Assembly: GCA_000934455.1 (NCBI GenBank)
Contig: KN888580.1
Coordinates: 28,611-60,848 of the forward strand
DNA from: Apostichopus parvimensis
Lineage: Eukaryota; Echinodermata; Holothuroidea; Aspidochirotida; Stichopodidae
Reading direction: 5' to 3'
DNA length: 32,238 nt
Of this stretch, positions 20,812 to 31,773 are shown piece after piece; position 1 is the stretch's first letter; each line of letters begins with the position of its first letter. The translations under genes were made by a program, and so were the position numbers. Below the pieces are notes generated by a model. It was not told the DNA's origin and did not search any database. It saw nothing but the letters and a program-made list of their open reading frames with translations.

Positions 20812-23800
20812 GTGAGTACAAATACACACGATACCAAAATGGAATGACCAATTTCCTTTCGTCTTAGTGTATTGTTGAAAAATAGTAATTTCGGGCTGTT
20901 AATGACGTCAGTGGAACACGACCCACTTGCCATGCATCCAGACTAAAGTTTGGTTCAGTATTTAGTTTGGTCCAGTATCTTATTTCTTGCAGGGAGAAGG
21001 GAAATTTTATACGTGAGAAAAGAATTGTTAGAAATCTGGAAATCTTGGAGACATCGATTAACACGTTGTTTTCTCACTTTAGTGACCAAACTAGGTTGCA
21101 AATGTGATTGGTTGGAAAGGCATATCAAACACGCCCCTCTTGCCTACTTAATCGTATATTACTGCACAACTATACAAGCACTTCCAGGTTTCTTGTAGAA
21201 TTGTCAATGTAACCTACATAAAGAACGGAAAACCAAGACTAACCTCCATAGTCGAAAACACGAAACTAATTTGATGATGGAAATATTTCAAAATAAAACA
21301 AAACTGTTAGCAAACTGCTTATCCACTAAGGAGCCTATGTAAGAGAATGTGTACAAGTAAGAGAGCCTGACGTTTCGATCCTAGCAGGATCTTCTTCAGA
21401 GGCTGAATGACAAGCTGAATGAAAATACTTATCAGAATTTTCCTTGCTTAATTTCAACGTCAGATTTAACAGAAACGTTTTTTGTTTACTTAATAATGAA
21501 GTTTATTGATGGTTATTGATCCACATAGTTTAATAATGTTTTACCATAACAAAGAAATGTTATAAATAGTATTCATTTATTATTTATAGAAAATCAAAAT
21601 GTTCTAACCAATCTGTGATTATTAACACAAATACTGCACAATGTTTGGTAGTAAATGTTCGTCAAATGACTGAAATTGTGAAGGAACAAATTCCGCAAGT
21701 CAATTGTTCCTTTTTAAAGCTGTTTGTTGCAACAAACAGGCAACATATATTCGCTCTATTATTCCTATAGCAATACAAACAATGTAAAAACGGAAAATCA
21801 TTTGACATTAATGTATACAATTTGTACAGTCAACTGATCTAAGTACATAGATAACGTCAACGTAGCTATTCACGTAATAATAACACGTTACTAATTACAT
21901 GAGCTTGAGTAATGCATCATATCATATTATAACTGCGTTTAAGCTTACTCTTAGCAGGATGTAAAGTCATTTATCTTGCCCTTCAAAGATTCATAATCAT
22001 GCATGAAATGTCGATGACGTTTGGTACTGTGATGTATTTTAGGTTCTTTTGTATGTGCTATTATGAAACAATTATCTTTTCTATAGAAACAGAATAATGG
22101 CGTATAAAACGATCACTCGTAAATGGGATTTGTTTGTTTACCAATGTATCAAGTGAGATCTTGAATTAACGTCAGCTCAAATGAAAGAAAATGCGTCATA
22201 ATTTCGCACGAGTTGAAATCAATCGGACAGCTTGAATAATATTCTTTTGAGATAAGCTATGAGGATTCTTGAAGATATAAATCTCTTTTTGTTTTCTACC
22301 TGAGAACTAATGTACAATCTGAACTTGTGGGTGTCCTTTTTTGTAGCACTTATATCGACAAGAGCTGGAGTCTAGAAGTAAGGATTAAGCACTTTATTAA
22401 GGATTAAGAAGTAAGGATTAAGCTCTTATTCAGCCAATTTCATTTATAGGAGGTAGAGTTTCTCCGCTTTTAAACATTTTTTTATAGGTAAAAGGCAATC
22501 CCTTTACAAAAGAATAGTATTTTGGATAAACTTTAACAACAAACTGAATCCGTCCAGCGTCCAGAAATTGATGTTTTACCCCTTTTCAGGCGTAATACAA
22601 ACGGACTAACTTTGACCTAATGAACATCGTTCACTCTGTTGTTTTGAGATGCATATAAAAGATCTCTCCAAAGTATCATATCTTCGTGATACAAACTTCT
22701 CTAAGGGTGTGGTTCCGGGCAGCCTAAAGATATGAACGTGGACCATCGGAATATATGTTTAAGTTGGCACAATTCTACCCAACTTTTGCTATTAGGTGAA
22801 ACAATTATCAGGATACACAATAAAACGGTTTTAAAGTTTCTTAGAGCTACTTTCTTTGAACTATGACCTTCTGACCCTTCATTTGACCACGATTTCTCTT
22901 CTGATTATGATTGAGTATAACTTAAGGGTAAACTTAACAGCATTGTCCACATCAGTAGTTCACATAAAAATTGTCTTCATTTGAGGTTTACTGCCAAAGT
23001 TTAGAAACGAATATAAACAATTACTTACAGGAACAGTCCAGATGGGGCCCTTGAATATGTTATGGGTGTAAGTTGACAACGATAAGCAGACCACATCAAA
23101 TGATTTTATTTTAACTTTTATAATCGATTGTTTATTCCAATTTTCTACAGTAATGATTTGAAGGGACCGGGTTTGGTTTAGTTTTATTGATATGATAATT
23201 GAAATTTATTCCACTCCATTAGGCCTTCCTTCATCTAATTTCATATCTAATAGACAATTTAGTAGTCTCATTTAAAGGACGTATTTTCTTCTTGCCAAAT
23301 GTAAGTGAACGCCTTTGGAGAAGTTTCCTAAAGCGTATTTCTCTATAATTGCCTATCTGTCTTTCAAAGTACTCATTTCCTCTACGAAATTAAACGTGAC
23401 TAGAAGATATATCTGTCAGCTTTACTGACACAACATCTGAACTCAGTCCATTTATTTCTGTGGATAAACTTCTTTACCCAGTTTTGTAATAGTTTGTTAC
23501 CTTCCCTATCATCCCGCCCCTCCCCCATCCCCCACCCTATCTTCCCGACCCCTTCTCTCTATTTCTCTCGTTCTATCTCCACATCTCTCCCTCTCTTCGT
23601 TGCCAGCAACATCACTCCCTCTATGATGAGCTTGATCAAGATTTCAAGCACAGGTTACATACTCTTATACAGGACATTGCTAATTTGGTACGTACTACTT
23701 CAAAGCAATACAGACAAAGGCAGAGGAAAAACGCAAAACTGGGCGAATATATACGTAAGTAGCACTTCTAGTTTCCATAGAAATGTAAAATCAAACGTAT

Positions 23801-26800
23801 GAAATATAATACTGTGTCCCATAAAATAATGATGTATTTCTGGTTACGTAATGATATAATCAACATAGATATTATCAAAACAAACTTCAAAAAGCTCTGC
23901 GGTGTTTTTTTAAGCACCGCATCTGTATAGTCTACAGCTGCCAACGTGTTGTTTGGAAATGTATACAATTGTAAGAATGAACTTGGTCCGACCTAGTTAT
24001 ACAGAAACAGCTAAGTTTTGTCGCCATACAGAGTAGTCAACTTGGTTCATACTCAGTTCATACTAGGGTCATCCTAGGGTCATACTAGGGTCAAACTAGG
24101 TTCATACTAGGGTCATAATAGGGTCATACTAGGTTCATACTAGGGTCATACTAGGGTCATACTAGGGTCATACTAGGTTCATACTAGGGTCATGCATGCT
24201 ATAGGTTCAGAACAGTTGTTATAAATTTGCCACTCTTTGTTTTATAAAATTTCTTAATGGTATAATTTTCGTATTAATTTATTTCCTATAATGTTCCTAT
24301 TTTTAAATATGTTAAAATTTAAACTGGAAAATTCTGAAACGTACCAACGCCTCAATGGGTTCATGAAGTCAGAAAATGCATACACCTTCTTTGTTATGTG
24401 TTTTCAAAAAACAAATCCTGATTCCAAAGTTTTATTATTTAGTTTTCGTTCATTTCCTCATTCTTGTCATGTATCCTGCAAAGTCATTGCATGATACTGT
24501 TCCTCATTTAAAGTCAATTTCTTCTCTTTGACATAACAACAATCAACTTGTAAATATTGAAGTATTCCTGTTCGCTGGATTAGCTGTCGCTTAAACATTT
24601 TTTTGTTTGTTTTGCTTGATCATTTATTTGTTTTATCACAAAAAATTACAATGTGAAAGGAAGTATTCTTTAAAGCCTGAATTGGATAAACAAAGTAGAA
24701 GACTCCCTGGTAAAATGAAGAAAGAAAATATAATACAAGTTGAATGAGCAGAATGATACAGATACTCAAAGGAGTAATAACTAGACATTAAACGTGACTG
24801 GGTCCTTTGGATATACAAGTGGACGTAAATTACTATATTATTTAGATTATGAAATGTTTCGTCCTATTTGTTATTTGGTGTCTTTCCTTGTGTTACTTAG
24901 TCATCGTCGCCACAACGTCATTGCAAAAAAGGGATAAATTTGACCTCATCAGTAAATACTAAAATGAATCTATGAATAAGGTATTCTGTAGAAATATGTC
25001 ATCGTGCCTTCATTCCAACCGTAGCTAAGTCAACAGTTGTTACCTTAAGTTCTCTGCCTTAGTTTTATTAAAGGTGTAGTTTCAAGAAAAAAACAAATTT
25101 AACATTCATAGTTTGTTTTCTTCCTCTTACGTGTTATGTTGAATCGTTAAATAACGAATTGCTTAAATATTGCATACGTGTTCTATTTGTTTAATCAATT
25201 AAATATGCAATCTCATGTGACAACAAAAGGAATTTCATGATTTGAAATAAAGTAAAACATCAATTTACGTATTTCTGTAGGTGGATCGTTTCACTGATTT
25301 TCAACATGTTTTGCTCGATATATAAGTTGATTCTTCTCCCACACAACGTGATGTGCATAGTTTGGCTTCTATTACGTCATAATGACGTCATCATGACGGC
25401 CAGGGAAGTCTGTTTGCTGATATCATATATCTTTGTCAAAATGAATCTATAAGGGCGCTTCTCTTACCTTATCAAGGGCGATTTGTATAATGAATAATTT
25501 GTGACTTATAATGGTCATTTATCAATTGGTTATTATCCAGCATATGCGGTTTACAATACCATTCTTAACCATTCTGTTGAATCCGAAGTCCTCTAGGCAT
25601 TGTCGTCAATGCAAGCCATTTAATATTACGTTAACAAATTTAATTTAACCAAGATATTCTACAGAAAACTAACAAAATCTCATCATTCACGGTGAGATCT
25701 TCGACTGAAACAATCTAACAGAACTGTTGTGCTTGTTTTATCCAGGTGATATGTTATAGTCTTCAGTGATGTAACATATAAAGTAAATCCATAAAGTTTG
25801 GTATTGACTCAGACCAAAATCAGGTCACACAACGAAATCATTTCTTGGAAACGATTCTCAAAAGAATAAAGGGAGTCTACAATAAGTGAATTGAGGGATG
25901 ATAGGATATTTATTGACTAGGGTATATGACTCTCACGTGTTACTAAGAGCAGGTTCCATGTGTTTAACGATAACATATACAGCGACACATATGTGATTTG
26001 TGAAACAATGCCCTGCATCATAATGTCCTTATCCGTATAATATACAATACGTAGAGAAATGCCATCAAAAAAGAAAAAAAATCCTGGCTCGTTGTTCTAA
26101 AATGGCTAATTATAAAACATGTTTATGCAATTTCTGTTCTATAATGAACGTGTGAAAAACTGGAGTTGAAACCTCCCCGGGATGCTCTTTATGTCTGAGA
26201 CTGGGTGTTGCTCCAACAAATACATAAACATATCTCATGCATATTACTTAATGGTAACACATTAATAACACACAAAAAAACAAAATAAAGCCAACAGGTG
26301 TCTTGTAACACGAATATCTTAATAGCACGATTCGTTGATATTAGCCTACTTTGTTATATATTGTGAGAACAGAAACTAGATGACAACGTTTTGGTTCTTA
26401 AACTGGAAGACATTTTGTCGGAATAACTCTTACATATTTTTGATGCATGTGATATGTACCATGCATTTACATTATTTTTGTCAACAATAGCTAGCTGTTG
26501 CAGCTACCTTTAATCATTCCATTTGTGTTTCGTCTTCATTTTTCCTTTCTTTTATCCTTTATTTGTTTCCTCCGGAAGCAAAACTAACTTCCTCGATAAT
26601 GATGACATTTTAGAATAGATTGTTACTCATTCTTTTACAATTCCGTGATGTTTCAGAGTTTCTACTGATAAACGAATATTTTGCTTGTCTAACTATGAGG
26701 CCAATTGAAGTGCTTAGTTTCTCAGATTCGACATTTTCATTTGTTTCTATCTATCATTGAGCGGGCACATAGCTTGTATTCTTTCTTCAATTTATCGTCT

Positions 26801-29800
26801 TTATCATTGTAGCTAGTATACTTCATTGTTGTATTACATCAGGTAGTCATAGCACTCCGCATAAATGTACAACTCCTGAAAATGTTTTCGTTTTGTCCAC
26901 AATTTCCGTTACTCTAATTTACTCAGTAATTCAATATAATTTTGTACGAATGCACTTGCTGCTGTCCAAAAGACGTTTTCCATTTTTCAATTCCGTTGAC
27001 AAATTCTTACAATTCCCTATGAATGAAATAACATAGATTGACACAAAGTGGAACCTGGCTTCCATAAAGTTGACACAAATGTGACAATTCAAGGTCCAAA
27101 CTGCCAGATGACAAAGTATAGTTAAATCTATGAATGACGCGAAAGTGAATCGTTTATAGTTCTCTGAGGTCACGTGGTATAATTCTGTTCGTTGTATAAC
27201 ACTTTTCGGCCATAAACATTTCATTTTGCATTCATTTTAGTTCTAAACAACGTAATACCTGTAGAACACGTTCATTCTATTCCATTGGAAAATTCGAATG
27301 CATTTTGAATTAGAACGAGATCCCAGTCTTGTGTAATACATATGGATGTAATGTCGTGCAACAAATAATGGTCTCTATCAGGCACGGTTGTCCCCCAATT
27401 TATGTCCTCCACAAAGAGCACCCATCCTCAAAGGACTTCCTCCATTTATAACCCCCCCCCCCCCCCCTCCCCTTCACCCAGCCCCTCACAGAATATTCCT
27501 CTGCACTAATCACTTAGTCCCAGCACTACCCTCCACTAGTTACTTTCCAAACCACAACTCTCCTGCCATTACTTGTCCTCTACAAAAGTCCCCCTTTGAG
27601 CAATTACTGTTCGCCACCCAGCACTGTCCGCTATAAATGATTGTCTCTCGTATACTAATGTCCTCTCACAATTGCTGTATTCCACTCAGCAAGCACTATC
27701 TACCTTCACTTAAGCCTGTCGTCCGTCAATAATATCCTCCAACAGTATTGGTCTTCGCCCTACATTGTCCTTCATCAATTAATGCCCCTACCCCCTTCCC
27801 AGCACTCTCCTCCACAAATTCCTGTTCTCGAAAAAGTTCACTCCTTCAATACGAACAGGCCACCACAACATGATTATTAATTAACTCTATCTTAGATGAG
27901 AACGAGCGTTTTTAATATGCACTATCTTAATTAAATACAATACCACTTTCATTCCAAGATACATTTTCATTAACAAAACTGCTCTCTTTCTCTATTTAGG
28001 AGGTAACACGGCAAAGAAATTGCGATTGCCAACGAATTCTGGAATAGAGGAACCTTATAGATCTGAACCTAGTACTCCGAAATTTGAGGTAAATGTTTCA
28101 AAATATCCTTTTTTTAATTTAAATCAGATTTTGTATTGGCTTTATCACATTTATGTTACTTAAATCTGAAAAATAACTTAGTCCATTAACTCACCTGTCA
28201 AGTTTCATATTATGAAATCAAGTTCAAAGAGAACCGCACGATTTAATTCAATATGAAAACGAAGTAACAATCATATCATTATTATTACAGAGAGTCTTAG
28301 TGTGTTAACTTGCTTTGAATAACTTTATATTATAACTATTATAACTTTGTGTTATGTGCGACAACCGAAATTGATGACCAAACACACGACGATACGCAAT
28401 GACATTTTCGTAACTCCATCACGTCATTATGGTACTAATGAGTTAGGAAATCAAAACAAGCATATCATTTAGCTTGTATGACAAAGCTTGGTTTTTTTTA
28501 TTTCTGTGTCAGTATTAGTGACGACCACAGTATTATTCGTATAAAAAGGTTTTGTAGCGTGCTTTCAAATAGCTAGAAATATGTTTCAACAACAGAAATA
28601 TCGTAAACTCTATTGTAAGGCTGTTTAAACTTTGTTTGTGTTGGGTTACTAGTAACTTTACACCATGATTGTTACCCAATGTGACTTAAAATTGAGCGAA
28701 AGCAACTTATGGTTTAAATGATGTATGTTTAAAAATAATCTGATCAGACACCACGTACTCTGGTTTAACAGTCAAATATGCTCTGTTGGTTTTCTTCATT
28801 AATTTATTTTTATTTGTAAAACATTATCAAATAGACATCAAACAATACTACACACGATGAAATGGGATTAAGTTTAAAGTAAAGTCTAATATATTGGATA
28901 GTCAACAAAATGTGTTATCCACCTCACTCTGTCCTCGGGATTACAACTGAACTCGAAATTTATTAGAGTGATCAAAATATTAATAAAAGTGACAAACATT
29001 TAATTACACATTTAATTTTCTTCATTCTAATATTGCAAAGTTCCCAACCAACGATCAGCTACCTTCAACTCAGACTTTACCATATCAGCCTCGAAACTCA
29101 CCATCGAAGCAACTACCATTCGACAGCTTACCTCCAGAGCAGCCTCGGGGAGACCGAATCTTACCTCGACATTTACAAGCATCCCTGGATCATACCGGTG
29201 AAAGAGCATCTCCTCGTGCGATATCTTCACTACCAACCATGGAGTTTACGCCCTCAGATATCCAATCATTTCCGGTATGGCAAGGGTCAGAACCACCACC
29301 GGTGAGTAAGACAATTATTATCCTTTAGTTATTCAAATTACTTCAAATACTGTGAGATGCTCAGCATACTCGTAGTTACATTTCAGTAACCGCAAAGCAC
29401 TTTCAGTTACAACATATTACCCCGGGTAACAATCAGTTACGTCACTGTGCTCAGAGTGACATTTGCACTTAATATGATCTTTGCGATTTTTGTAGTTGCT
29501 ATACACTTAAAAAGATGCTCCAGCAGTCGAATTAGAGTAATAAATCTAACTTCATAAAAGATCAAATAGAAAACGCGTGTAATTCTACTGTAGGCGTTTT
29601 TCACCTGTATCGAACAATACTAGTTCTGTTTTGGTGACATATTTGCCTTACTCTAGAGATCAAACATGATGCTAACCAACTCGAAATCATTTGTGATTCC
29701 TAAAGCCGAATCTCGAAAGAGATACTTTGAACAGACTTTGTTAATGAAATGGAGGTAAACGACAAAGGCACATGATTGAAATTGTAGTATATATACGAAG

Positions 29801-31408
29801 TTCTTGGAAGACTCCTTTTATTAGAAAACTTTGCAATTTTGTAATCCGTTACTTTTGTCTTCTTTTTTTTATAGTCAATCACGGTCCAAGTGATTGATGC
29901 TAACTTCAGGGAAATATATGACATAGAGCCCTCACCAAACTATCACTTACTGAATCTTCTAACCGACTTATTGTCTCGGGTACGTAAGTATAAAAGCACA
30001 TCAGGAATAAATCGAGACAGCACTAAGTCAGAAATGTTACTCAACATATGTAATATTCCTACTGCTAAGCAAATATTTAAATATTGTCTTAGAATATCTA
30101 TCAACAACATACAATCCTTTATATTTAATTATGTAAATACATTTTTTACAATATGTGACTCTTGTGAACCACCAGCCTCCTCGCCCCTCCACCCTGGTGG
30201 TAGGGTTTTATGTTTAAGGAGAATGGAAGCCTGATGTGTGCACCTTCATTCTCCCCCACCCCCCCCCCACCTTCCTTCTAGGCGTTAGGGTTTTATGTTT
30301 AAAGAGAATGGACACCTGATGTCAGACCCATTCAAAGTAATAGGTTTATTTCTTTCATCATCATGTCTGTAGGTAATGTTGATTTAATACTAAATTGACA
30401 AAAATGTTCTTGCTGTAGCTGTTAATAATGGTTATTTTGTTTTCGTATTTCAAGGCCTCTGGGAAGAGTTTGTTCTTCCTTACACGTAATCCATTGTGAC
30501 AGGTTATTAGCTGGGAAAGGTTATAATTGAGTATAAAAGCCCTAAACGAACATTTTCCCCCTGGGACTTTTAGGGGGACGCTGGGAGCATAGATTTTGAG
30601 GCATTTATTGTACGGCTACGTAGGAACAACCTGACTATGTTAATATTTTATAGCATAATACCAATAAGAAAATACTTAAACGTGTGCTGTCACCTGATAA
30701 AGATCTTCTAACATCCAAATAATGGCTGACGGGGACATGGTAGCTTGTTGAATAACCTAACAGAACAGTTATGAAGCAGTCAATCTTGAATTTTGTATCA
30801 TTCCTATGAGTTAAATGGGAACGTTTTAGGAAACTCAACATATTTATTCGTATATTTTATCCAACTCATTTACAAGTGTGTGTGTTTATGTTTATTGTAC
30901 TCTCATTTTGACCAGATGTTTTCTTTTGAGTATTTTCTTTACAACGATTTGATTACTGGCTCAAAAACGTAAGAATATTAAATTAGGAGAGAAACCTAAT
31001 ATACCATCTTCGTGGATATATCTTGATAGATATATATCTTTGTGACCTTTCAACCCTCTGAATTGTGGGGGAGAACGAACAAACGTAGTCTGCAGTAATA
31101 TAATGTCTAGGTTGTTACTTTATGATTTGATTTGGGGAGATAATTAGCTATTTTGTGGGTCCACTGCAGGTGACTGCCTGCCAGTGTCCTTGTGTGAATG
31201 GAATAAACAACACTATAACGACTAAAGTCGAATCAATACAATAATTTCTCTCTTTACTTATTGTTCTTCATCATTGCAGCAAACACGTCCTTTAGATATA
31301 CGGCTTAACAAGACCGACGGCTGTCTCTTCATTGAAACTATTGATGGACTTGGTCAAGTCGACTCTACATTCGAATGGAGAATTATGGTTAATGACAGAC
31401 AAGATGAG
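20533..31408 (+). CDS. Secreted protein gene, six linked coding exons, possible transcobalamin-like (DUF4430-type) C-terminal domain; 3' end not reached
   Basis: Six exons with canonical GT/AG sites and consistent phases (0, 1, 0, 0, 0, 0 at their ends) join into 337 residues with no stop. Residues 1-29 form a signal peptide (hydrophobic core VLLFILWFI, likely cleavage after SISA), so the product should be secreted. Residues 94-142 look helical and end in a basic cluster (RQRQRK, 129-134). Residues 144-259 are rich in Pro, Ser, Gln and Arg and probably disordered. Residues 260-337 have the pattern of the transcobalamin-like/DUF4430 fold: a strand (ITVQVID), a Leu-rich helix (YHLLNLLTDLL), then an FIETIDGLG turn and EWRIMVN, comparable to the family's INGL...YW.f.vNG region. 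The last strand is missing, so a further exon is expected. A sequon (NKT, 304-306) and a single mature cysteine (309) are visible. No alpha-barrel of vertebrate cobalamin carriers is present, so cobalamin binding is not implied. The family call is by eye. Confidence 0.7.
21364..21404 (-). ncRNA. Hammerhead-like core in a dispersed-repeat fragment
   Basis: Read on the minus strand: AGCCT, CTGAAGA (fits CUGANGA), one extra A, a perfect stem GATCCT-GCT-AGGATC, GAAAC, GTC, AGGCT. The outer AGCCT/AGGCT can pair. These are the conserved elements of a hammerhead ribozyme in order. However, stem III is essentially absent (GAAAC runs directly into GTC), and the extra A breaks the canonical stem II junction. 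Similar CTGAAGA...GAAACGTC words are known to me from dispersed repeats and Penelope-like elements of marine animals. As a monomer it is unlikely to cleave efficiently. Confidence 0.4.
21681..21739. repeat. Two adjacent hairpins, one a perfect 20-base palindrome
   Basis: AAGGAACAA (21681) pairs with TTGTTCCTT (to 21712) around a 13-base loop. Seven bases later CTGTTTGTTGCAACAAACAG (21720-21739) is its own reverse complement. The pair is followed by AT-rich intronic sequence. Confidence 0.7.
22376..22425. repeat. AAGGATTAAG short repeat, three copies
   Basis: AAGTAAGGATTAAGC recurs at both ends of the stretch with TTAAGGATTAAG between. Probably a small tandem duplication. Confidence 0.7.
23607..23754 (+). 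CDS. Exon B: helical, basic segment, residues 94-142 plus one base
   Basis: The acceptor TTGCCAG follows an exceptionally long C/T tract. The donor is ATAC|GTAAGT (intron from 23755). Length 148 gives entry phase 0 and exit phase 1. The translation QHHSLYDELDQDFKHRL... is amphipathic with heptad-like Leu/Ile spacing and ends in a basic cluster. A longer overlapping frame beginning at 23494 is only read through the pyrimidine tract. The exon's phase matches its neighbours on both sides. Confidence 0.75.
24045..24193. repeat. Minisatellite of 11-bp TCATACTAGGG units
   Basis: About 13 tandem units of TCATACTAGGG or TCATACTAGGT. GGG and GGT units are interspersed and single variants occur (CATCCTAGGG, CAAACTAGG, CATAATAGGG). 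It begins with degenerate TTCATACTCAG and ends at GTCATGCATGC. Confidence 0.9.
25372..25397. promoter_or_regulatory. Clustered CRE/ATF-like sites
   Basis: TTACGTCAT, a full palindromic TGACGTCA (25383-25390) and ATGACGG lie within 26 bases. This is a possible intronic regulatory cluster for CREB/ATF-type bZIP factors; it is a motif match only. Confidence 0.35.
27388..27860 (+). repeat. Degenerate pyrimidine-rich minisatellite with a 16-C run
   Basis: Words of the type CAGCACTGTCCTCCACAAATTACTG recur in shuffled, mutated form about every 20-35 bases: GTCCTCCACAAAG, CACTACCCTCCACTAG, GTCCTCTACAAAAG, CACTGTCCGC, GTCCTTCATCAATTA, CACTCTCCTCCACAAATT. A 16-C run lies at 27452-27467. The strand bias keeps plus-strand frames open (Pro/Leu/Ser-rich), which is not evidence of coding. 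Confidence 0.7.
28000..28088 (+). CDS. Exon C: residues 143 (split) to 172
   Basis: Acceptor TCTCTATTTAG and donor TTTGAG|GTAAAT (intron from 28089). Its first two bases complete the split codon from exon B (C+GA, Arg), so the phase fits exactly. The next 29 codons read GNTAKKLRLPTNSG... and enter the Pro/Ser/Glu-rich linker. Exit phase is 0. Confidence 0.7.
28089..29040 (+). other. Intron between exons C and D (0.95 kb)
   Basis: AT-rich, from GTAAAT to a weakly pyrimidine tract ending ATTGCAAAG. Nothing else recognised. Confidence 0.6.
29041..29301 (+). CDS. Exon D: Pro/Ser/Gln-rich linker, residues 173-259
   Basis: Acceptor TTGCAAAG; donor CCACCG|GTGAGT, a strong site with the intron from 29302. 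Exactly 87 codons, phase 0 at both ends. The translation starts FPTNDQLPSTQTLPYQPRN and ends FPVWQGSEPPP. Proline is frequent and no cysteine occurs, suggesting a flexible linker. Two other frames are also open across this exon, one on each strand, but only this frame fits the phases of its neighbours. Confidence 0.75.
29302..29874 (+). other. Intron between exons D and E (0.57 kb)
   Basis: Runs from GTGAGT to a strong pyrimidine tract (TTGTCTTCTTTTTTTTATAG). It contains several CAGTTAC / GTAAC words at 29380-29445. Confidence 0.65.
29875..29979 (+). CDS. Exon E: residues 260-294, start of the transcobalamin-like part
   Basis: Strong acceptor (T8ATAG) and donor TCTCGG|GTACGTAAG (intron from 29980). 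Exactly 35 codons, phase 0 at both ends. It encodes a predicted strand (SITVQVID) and a Leu-rich helix (YHLLNLLTDLLS), the order seen at the start of DUF4430-type domains. Reading on past the donor stays open to 30234 and is the alternative if the donor were not used. Confidence 0.7.
29980..31279 (+). other. Intron between exons E and F (1.3 kb)
   Basis: Contains an 85-bp direct duplication (30201-30322) and a stretch with a TATAAAAG box (near 30532) and a later AATAAA (near 31202). That stretch could be a solo-LTR-like fragment. Ends TCTTCATCATTGCAG. Confidence 0.55.
30201..30322. repeat. Direct repeat, 85-bp period
   Basis: TAGGGTTTTATGTTTAA, then A/G-GAGAATGGA, then CCTGATGT occurs at 30201 and again at 30286. 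A C-rich stretch (CCCCCACCCCCCCCCCAC) lies between the copies. Confidence 0.8.
31280..31408 (+). CDS. Exon F: residues 295-337, core of the transcobalamin-like part
   Basis: Acceptor ATCATTGCAG; donor GATGAG|GTAATC (moderate; intron from 31409). Forty-three codons, phase 0. The sequence CLFIETIDGLGQVDSTFEWR then IMVND matches the family pattern of a hydrophobic strand, an ING/IDG turn and an aromatic W before a vNG-like turn. If the donor is not used, the frame stops after 26 more codons with no domain-like ending, so splicing to a downstream exon is preferred. Confidence 0.65.
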
Positions 31409-31773
31409 GTAATCATTCTGACAAGTTTTCCATTCCAGAACTTAAGTTCACTACTGATACTCCGAAAACCCCTCTTTTACTGACACCCACATCTGATGAG
31501 CTGAGAGACAAGGAACATTGGTCTTTTAACTGAACACCGACAATTATCTCTAGTGATAACCATGAAAAACGTGACCTTTCATCCAGAACTAATCCTCTTA
31601 ATGACCCATACATCTAGCCCCCCCCCCCCCACTGACCCTTTTACTGGCCCCCTTACTGATCAACACAACACACCTCATTGGTTCTCTACACAAACATTGA
31701 CATCATCCGTCTGGTTCCCATCGCTTACCCTTACCGCACCCACTCATACAAACAGCAATTATAGTTGTCATTA
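31409..31773. other. Downstream intron start, with a 13-C run
   Basis: Presumed intron after exon F. Contains 13 C at 31618-31630. Plus- and minus-strand short frames here (for example minus 31413-31613) may be shadows or extensions of the relic at 31774-32238. Confidence 0.4.

Larger units (their letters stand above)
20812..23606 (+). other. Intron between exons A and B (2.8 kb)
   Basis: Starts GTGAGT and ends in a pyrimidine tract of about 100 bases (23500-23606) closing with TTGCCAG. It contains a hammerhead-like repeat fragment at 21364-21404, paired hairpins at 21681-21739 and a short AAGGATTAAG repeat at 22376-22425. A cassette-exon-like stretch after TTTCTTGCAG at 20992 does not match the phase of exon A. 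Confidence 0.6.
23755..27999 (+). other. Intron between exons B and C (4.2 kb)
   Basis: Starts GTAAGT and ends CTCTTTCTCTATTTAG. It contains a small TGCGGTG...CACCGCA hairpin (23898-23921), an 11-bp minisatellite (24045-24193), clustered CRE-like sites (25372-25397) and a pyrimidine-rich degenerate minisatellite (27388-27860). No additional exon with matching phase was seen. Confidence 0.6.

Noticed and set aside
20993..21102. Exon-like stretch after TTTCTTGCAG, open for about 37 codons in one phase (EKGNFIREKRIVRNLEILE) and longer in another
   Set aside because: Neither open phase matches the phase-0 donor of exon A or the phase-0 entry of exon B, and no good donor follows. It could still be an unrelated or alternative exon.
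23494..23802. 102-codon plus-strand frame beginning in the C/T-rich tract
   Set aside because: Its first half translates the splice-acceptor pyrimidine tract. The overlapping frame of exon B fits the gene's phases.
27388..27636. 82-codon Pro-rich frame
   Set aside because: Low-complexity product of the pyrimidine-rich degenerate minisatellite.
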